33,825 nucleotides of DNA, from positions 1 to 33,825 of the IMG/VR virus record IMGVR_UViG_3300034121_001073. One strand, 5' to 3'. A model generated the notes under the pieces. The model was not told where the DNA came from and made no database searches. It saw only the letters and a list, made by a program, of their open reading frames with translations. Positions 30,649 to 33,825 of the stretch are shown piece after piece. The translations under genes were made by a program, and so were the position numbers. Each line of letters opens with the position of its first letter. Position 1 is the first letter of the stretch. Source of the DNA: a virus.

Positions 30649-31409
30649 TGAAGTTCGGTTCCCTCTTCTGCGGCATCGGCGGTTTCGATCTCGGCCTAGA
30701 GCGGGCCGGGATGCAGTGTGCGTGGCAAGTGGAGATCGACCCGTATGCCCAAAAAGTCCTCGCCAAGCACTGGCCCGATGTCAGGAGACACGCCGATGTC
30801 TGCACGTTCCCCCCGGAAGAAGGCGACTGGGAAGTCGATGTCATCTGCGGAGGCTTCCCGTGCCAGGACATCAGCTACGCCGGGAAAGGGGCCGGGCTCG
30901 CCGGTGCAAGGTCCGGTCTTTGGTACGAGTTCGCTCGGATCATTGGCCAGCTTCGACCTCGATACGTCATCGTGGAAAACGTCTCAGCGTTGCTTACTCG
31001 AGGGATGGGTGAAGTACTCGGGACGCTGGCCTCGCTCGGGTATGACGCGGAGTGGCACGTTATCCCAGCTTCGGCCGTTGGTGCGCCGCACCGGCGGGAC
31101 CGCATCTGGATCGTTGCCTACGTTCCCGACGCCAACGGTGGGAGATTCAATCGGTGCAAGGAACGCGACATCATCCAGAAAGCCGGGAAGCGAACATCAC
31201 GGCGGGACAACGCTGACGGACTGGCTTTGGATAAACGAAGAGCGTGGGTTTGCGAACCCGCAATTCGTCGAGTGGCTCATGGGGTTCCCGCTCGGGTGGA
31301 CCGACTGCGCTGTCTCGGAAACGCCGTCGTCCCCCAAGTCGTCGAGTTGATCGGCCGGGCGATCATGGAGCGAGAAGCACAAACAGCGGCAGGGCCGCGG
31401 GAGGGGTGA
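30648..31409 (+). CDS. C5 cytosine DNA methyltransferase
   Basis: A 253-residue enzyme that methylates cytosine at C5 with AdoMet. Motif I 'FCGIGGFDLGLE', motif IV 'GGFPCQDIS' (C72 nucleophile), motif VI 'ENV' (E110), motif VIII 'HRRDRIW', and motif X 'LGNAVVPQV' are all present, so it looks active. The target-recognition stretch between motifs VIII and IX is short, about 50 residues. It starts at GTG 30648 after GGGAGGGG. No partner restriction enzyme is nearby; protection of phage DNA is the likely use. The +1 frame is also open for 210 codons. Confidence 0.92.
   Translation: MKFGSLFCGIGGFDLGLERAGMQCAWQVEIDPYAQKVLAKHWPDVRRHADVCTFPPEEGDWEVDVICGGFPCQDISYAGKGAGLAGARSGLWYEFARIIGQLRPRYVIVENVSALLTRGMGEVLGTLASLGYDAEWHVIPASAVGAPHRRDRIWIVAYVPDANGGRFNRCKERDIIQKAGKRTSRRDNADGLALDKRRAWVCEPAIRRVAHGVPARVDRLRCLGNAVVPQVVELIGRAIMEREAQTAAGPREG
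30718..31350 (+). CDS. Second open frame (+1) inside the methyltransferase gene, motif-rich
   Basis: A 210-codon frame from GTG 30718 (ATG 30745 also possible) with no stop, in +1 relative to the methyltransferase. Its product contains 'TSSWKTSQ', 'YSGRWPRSGMTRSG', 'LPTFPTPT' and 'NPQFVEWLMGFPLGWTD', in the order of a recurring phage protein family I know from memory. These motifs map onto methyltransferase motifs VI, VIII and X. It may be a true overlapping gene or a by-product of enzyme constraint. No separate ribosome binding site is clear. Confidence 0.35.
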   Translation: MRGKWRSTRMPKKSSPSTGPMSGDTPMSARSPRKKATGKSMSSAEASRARTSATPGKGPGSPVQGPVFGTSSLGSLASFDLDTSSWKTSQRCLLEGWVKYSGRWPRSGMTRSGTLSQLRPLVRRTGGTASGSLPTFPTPTVGDSIGARNATSSRKPGSEHHGGTTLTDWLWINEERGFANPQFVEWLMGFPLGWTDCAVSETPSSPKSSS

Positions 31410-31410
31410 G
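31393..31410 (+). repeat. Hairpin plus ribosome-binding cassette, copy 2
   Basis: Second copy of the 18-base sequence at 30631-30648, again behind a GCGGC-N3-GCCGC hairpin and directly before a start (ATG 31412). It overlaps the end of the methyltransferase gene, encoding its last residues. Confidence 0.7.
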
Positions 31411-31411
31411 G

Positions 31412-32074
31412 ATGGCGATTGCAGTTACCAGCCCGGCTGTCGGGCGTTTGGCGGCGGCCCTCGGCCTGGAGCGTTGCCGAAGCGCGACTATCAGCCTCGG
31501 AGTTGATGAGGTGGTGATGATCAGGGCGCAGCAATACGCCGAGGTCAATCAACTCACGCGGATGGCGGCCGAGCTGGAGACGAATGAGTATGTCGTGATC
31601 ACTCGACACGAATACGACAAGCTCAAGGCCGAGGCCCGCCCCTTTGCCGATGCCGCTGAACGCTCATCGACGGTGAGCAAAACGGGCGAAGGGCAAAGCG
31701 GGATGAGGACGGAGCGGGTGACGCTGGAGGTGACGCACGATCTCGACGCGCGGCTCGCTGACTGGATCGTCGAGGTGGTAGACGAGTCGCTGGGGCTGAT
31801 GGAGTCCGTGCGTGTGGTCCATGAGCCGAAACTCGCATCACACGCGAACGCTGACGGCGAAGCCAATCACGCCGCCCAGGCCGCGAGCGGCGGCGGGGAG
31901 CACAAGGTCACGGAAGGCGATTGTCTTTCCACGGTCAGGGATGCGGGTGGCAGGCCGATGCCAAAGGGGCCAGCGCCTGGATTGGTTGCCAAGCAGGCCG
32001 CGAGCGGCGGCAACCCACCGGAAACTCCGGAGGGTTCGACGCCAGCCGCAAAACCCGAGTTGCCCACCGACTGA
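31412..32074 (+). CDS. Regulator-like protein with a repetitive C-terminus, function unknown
   Basis: A 220-residue protein. The first 70 residues are helical with HTH-like spacing ('LAAALGLERCRSATISLGVDEVVM'). The middle holds a beta/helix unit ('VTLEVTHDLDARLADWIVEVVDESLGLM'), and the C-terminus is low-complexity with two related stretches ('QAASGGGEH' and 'QAASGGNPP') from an 18-base direct repeat at 31877-31894 and 31994-32011. The strong ribosome binding site supports expression. No known family. Confidence 0.65.
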   Translation: MAIAVTSPAVGRLAAALGLERCRSATISLGVDEVVMIRAQQYAEVNQLTRMAAELETNEYVVITRHEYDKLKAEARPFADAAERSSTVSKTGEGQSGMRTERVTLEVTHDLDARLADWIVEVVDESLGLMESVRVVHEPKLASHANADGEANHAAQAASGGGEHKVTEGDCLSTVRDAGGRPMPKGPAPGLVAKQAASGGNPPETPEGSTPAAKPELPTD

Positions 32075-32095
32075 TCACCCGTACCGTGGCTGTCC

Positions 32096-32515
32096 ATGCC
32101 ATGGACCACGCTCGAGATCACCGGCCGACCTGTCCCCCAGCCGCGCCACCGCGCGACCCGGGGCGGCAGGATGTACCTCCCGAGCTCGGCACCGATCCGA
32201 GCGTTCAAACGGCAGGTGGTCACCGCGGCGGTGAAGCGGTTCACCAAGCCGCTCACCGGCCCGGTGGTGGTCGAGATAACCGCCATGTTCCAGCGGCCAC
32301 CGTCCCATCGGACAGGCCGCGGTGAGCTCCGGAAGGGAGCCCCGGTGTTCCCAGGCCGCAACCTCGGGGACGTCGACAACCTCGCCAAAGGGGCCCTCGA
32401 CGCGCTGACCGGCATCGCCTGGGACGACGACAGCCAGGTGGTCGACCTCCGAGTGGCAAAGCAGTGGGCCAACATCGACCGGATGACGATCGCGATTTCC
32501 CCCCGGGAGGTCTGA
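32096..32515 (+). CDS. rusA: RusA-like Holliday junction resolvase
   Basis: A 139-residue protein with the RusA pattern: 'ITGRPVPQPRHRATRGGRMY' near the start and the metal-binding block 'GDVDNLAKGALDALTGIAWDDDSQVVDL', which holds the conserved acidic residues. RusA cuts four-way DNA junctions made during recombination and replication, pairing here with the Sak4-SSB system. There is no obvious Shine-Dalgarno before ATG 32096. Confidence 0.92.
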   Translation: MPWTTLEITGRPVPQPRHRATRGGRMYLPSSAPIRAFKRQVVTAAVKRFTKPLTGPVVVEITAMFQRPPSHRTGRGELRKGAPVFPGRNLGDVDNLAKGALDALTGIAWDDDSQVVDLRVAKQWANIDRMTIAISPREV

Positions 32516-32518
32516 CGC

Positions 32519-32815
32519 ATGGCCGCTCGAGGTGACCGCGCCCTCCTCACACCCGAACAAGAGCGGATCATCCGGGACGCCCACGCGCGGGGCCTGACCC
32601 AGGACGACGCCGCCTGGCTGGCTGGAGTCTCTCGACGGCTCCTGGTCACCCGCCTGGCCGACCAGCTGGCCGACGTCCACTGGGGGCAGGGGCGCGGCCG
32701 CAAGGCCCGAGCCGATCCCAGCCAGGAGGAGATCGAGCGGCTGAAGGCGGAGATCAGGAACCGCAACGGCCACACGCCGCCGCCCTCGGACTTCACCGAT
32801 ACTCTTGGGTGGTGA
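32519..32815 (+). CDS. HTH protein at the early-late border
   Basis: A 98-residue protein with GGGAGG eight bases before ATG 32519. Residues about 10-50 form an HTH ('EQERIIRDAHARGLTQDDAAWLAGVSRRLLVTRLADQL'). A basic patch ('GRGRKAR') and 'DPSQEEIERLKAEIRN' follow. The same plan appears in the first early protein at 23805. Its place just before the fibre and head genes makes it a candidate late-gene activator; that role is inferred. Confidence 0.75.
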   Translation: MAARGDRALLTPEQERIIRDAHARGLTQDDAAWLAGVSRRLLVTRLADQLADVHWGQGRGRKARADPSQEEIERLKAEIRNRNGHTPPPSDFTDTLGW

Positions 32816-33147
32816 ACCATGGCCAGACCATGGCAGACGCATCCCAGACTCCCGGCGCGGTCGACCTCGGCTTCCGCCGTGGCGACGAGTTCCGCCGCGT
32901 GTTGACGGTCAACCTCAACCTCACGGGCTACACGCTCACATGGGAGATCTACGGTCTCCGGGATGACGGCGTGAAGCTCTCGGGCTCCCTGTCGTTCTCG
33001 ACACCGCCCCACGCTGTCGCCCTGATCATCACCGAGGCCCAGACCGGGACGCTGGCCGTCGGCACCTACGGTTTCCGCGCGGTGTGGATCGCCACGGGGT
33101 CGATCCAGCGGACCTTCCTTGAGGGCATCTGTGAGGTGACCCGGTGA
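32812..33147 (+). CDS. Fibre-operon beta protein, Ig-like
   Basis: A 111-residue, all-beta protein with '[37 protein letters not shown]' and '[32 protein letters not shown]', a pattern known from small fibre-associated or Ig-like virion proteins. GTG 32812 overlaps the previous stop (GTGA); ATG 32830 is the alternative. The next gene is collagen-like, so it is likely part of the fibre complex, perhaps its attachment domain. Confidence 0.7.
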   Translation: MNHGQTMADASQTPGAVDLGFRRGDEFRRVLTVNLNLTGYTLTWEIYGLRDDGVKLSGSLSFSTPPHAVALIITEAQTGTLAVGTYGFRAVWIATGSIQRTFLEGICEVTR

Positions 33148-33812
33148 CCGACATCAGCGTCTCCATCGTCGACGACCCGGTCTCGGTCTCCGTGAGCAAC
33201 GCCCCCGGCCCCTCCGGGGCTTCGTCGTTCTTCAAGGGCATGGCCGCCGCCTGGCCGCCAACGGCAACGCCAACCGCCGGCTGGATCTACACGCTCCCTG
33301 ATCCCGTCCCTGCCGGCACACCGGCCGGATTCCTGGCCGGTTACGGGGCACAGTGGGACGGGCTGGCATGGGTGAACATTGGCCCTGTGCGGGGCCCTGC
33401 GGGGCCCGCCGGCCCCCAGGGTGTAGCCGGCCCCGCCGGCTCCCCTGGTGTGGCGGGACCGCAGGGACCAGCCGGCAACACTGGAGCAGCTGGCCCAGCC
33501 GGTGTGGCCGGTAGTGCTGGCCCGGCCGGCGCTCAAGGCCCCCAAGGGATCCAGGGGCCAGCGGGTGTGGCCGGGGCCGCTGGTGCCACCGGCCCGACTG
33601 GTCCGGCCGGAGCTTCTGCGCCTTCATACTCGCGCCGATTCGCGTGGTCATCGCCCTACTCCTACTCTGGCCGCGCCGCCGCCAGTTCCGCTGCCTCCGC
33701 ATCGGTGTGGACGATCAAGCGATCGCAGGTTTCGGCCGCCGGTGCGATCACCGCAACGCTCACGGCGACAAATGTCGCATGGGATGACTACGCCACCGCC
33801 TCTTATTCGTGA
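33144..33812 (+). CDS. Collagen-like tail fibre protein
   Basis: A 222-residue protein starting at GTG 33144 (GTGA overlap). Residues about 1-79 form an N-terminal beta head. About 26 uninterrupted Gly-X-Y triplets follow (residues 80-157, rich in GPA, GPQ and GVA), which should make a trimeric collagen helix. The C-terminal 65 residues are a Ser/Ala/Tyr/Thr-rich tip for receptor contact or trimer registration. Such proteins are typical phage side or tip fibres. The stop overlaps the start of the 98-residue gene across the circle join. Confidence 0.88.
   Translation: MTDISVSIVDDPVSVSVSNAPGPSGASSFFKGMAAAWPPTATPTAGWIYTLPDPVPAGTPAGFLAGYGAQWDGLAWVNIGPVRGPAGPAGPQGVAGPAGSPGVAGPQGPAGNTGAAGPAGVAGSAGPAGAQGPQGIQGPAGVAGAAGATGPTGPAGASAPSYSRRFAWSSPYSYSGRAAASSAASASVWTIKRSQVSAAGAITATLTATNVAWDDYATASYS
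33381..33614 (+). repeat. Collagen Gly-X-Y coding repeat
   Basis: Nine-base units encoding Gly-X-Y repeat about 26 times in frame. Such GC-rich repeats are prone to length change by slippage, which would alter fibre length. Confidence 0.85.
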
Positions 33813-33825
33813 GCGACATGAAATC
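33752..33825. repeat. Terminal direct repeat, right copy
   Basis: Identical to bases 1-74. It lets the contig close into a 33,751-base circle, with the collagen-like gene running into the 98-residue gene. Confidence 0.95.

Noticed and set aside
33381-33614. Possible CRISPR or tandem DNA repeat
   Set aside because: The repeat is in-frame Gly-X-Y collagen coding, without spacers or a palindromic repeat.
1-33825. Diversity-generating retroelement, CRISPR array, tRNA genes
   Set aside because: No reverse transcriptase, no variable/template repeat pair, no repeat-spacer pattern and no tRNA cloverleaf were seen by eye; a tRNA search program would be the decisive test.

Overview
The window is a complete genome of a temperate, long-tailed (siphovirus-type) phage. 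Bases 1-74 are repeated exactly at 33752-33825, so the contig closes into a circle of 33,751 unique bases. The DNA is GC-rich and very densely coded; no gap between genes reaches 300 bases. The head genes are of the HK97 type (P27-family small terminase, large terminase, portal, prohead protease, major capsid protein), followed by a lambda-like neck and tail order with a frameshifted tail chaperone pair and a tape measure. A tyrosine integrase with all catalytic residues shows a lysogenic lifestyle. The host cannot be read directly. The papain-like protease in the head cluster and the small cysteine-rich proteins resemble, from memory, sequences from Planctomycetota and their phages, so that phylum is my best but unproven guess.

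Layout, reading the circle from the terminase: (1) 1600-2925, two HNH endonucleases next to the terminase, and a structured gap that may hold cos; (2) 3035-7262, terminases, portal and protease; (3) 7252-10607, an unusual block of seven small or membrane proteins around a papain-like protease, a candidate lysis cassette, since no classical endolysin was recognised anywhere; (4) 10705-20103, capsid protein, a strong hairpin, neck, tail tube, chaperones, tape measure, distal tail proteins and small accessory genes; (5) 20079-21845, a metallophosphoesterase and a deoxynucleotide kinase; (6) 21832-23068 on the minus strand, integrase followed by a 25-residue membrane peptide and a small protein; (7) 23069-23804, the control region, with a loxP-like inverted repeat, a small HTH protein, and a consensus-like promoter flanked by two near-identical palindromic operators; (8) 23805-30582, the early operon: HTH protein, Sak4-like recombinase, SSB-like protein, a GIY-YIG gene of distinctly lower GC, a replication protein and two small secreted proteins; (9) 30648-32815, a C5 cytosine methyltransferase whose +1 frame is also open and motif-rich, a RusA resolvase and an HTH protein; (10) 32812-1578 across the join, the fibre genes, including a collagen-like protein and a beta-solenoid-like protein.

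As a working model, the promoter at 23587-23616 drives the rightward early genes and is repressed through the flanking operators. The early genes replicate and recombine the genome with Sak4, SSB and RusA. The second HTH protein, just before the fibre genes, may help switch on the late genes. I recognise no cI-type repressor and no standard endolysin, so the immunity and lysis functions must lie among the uncharacterised genes described below.
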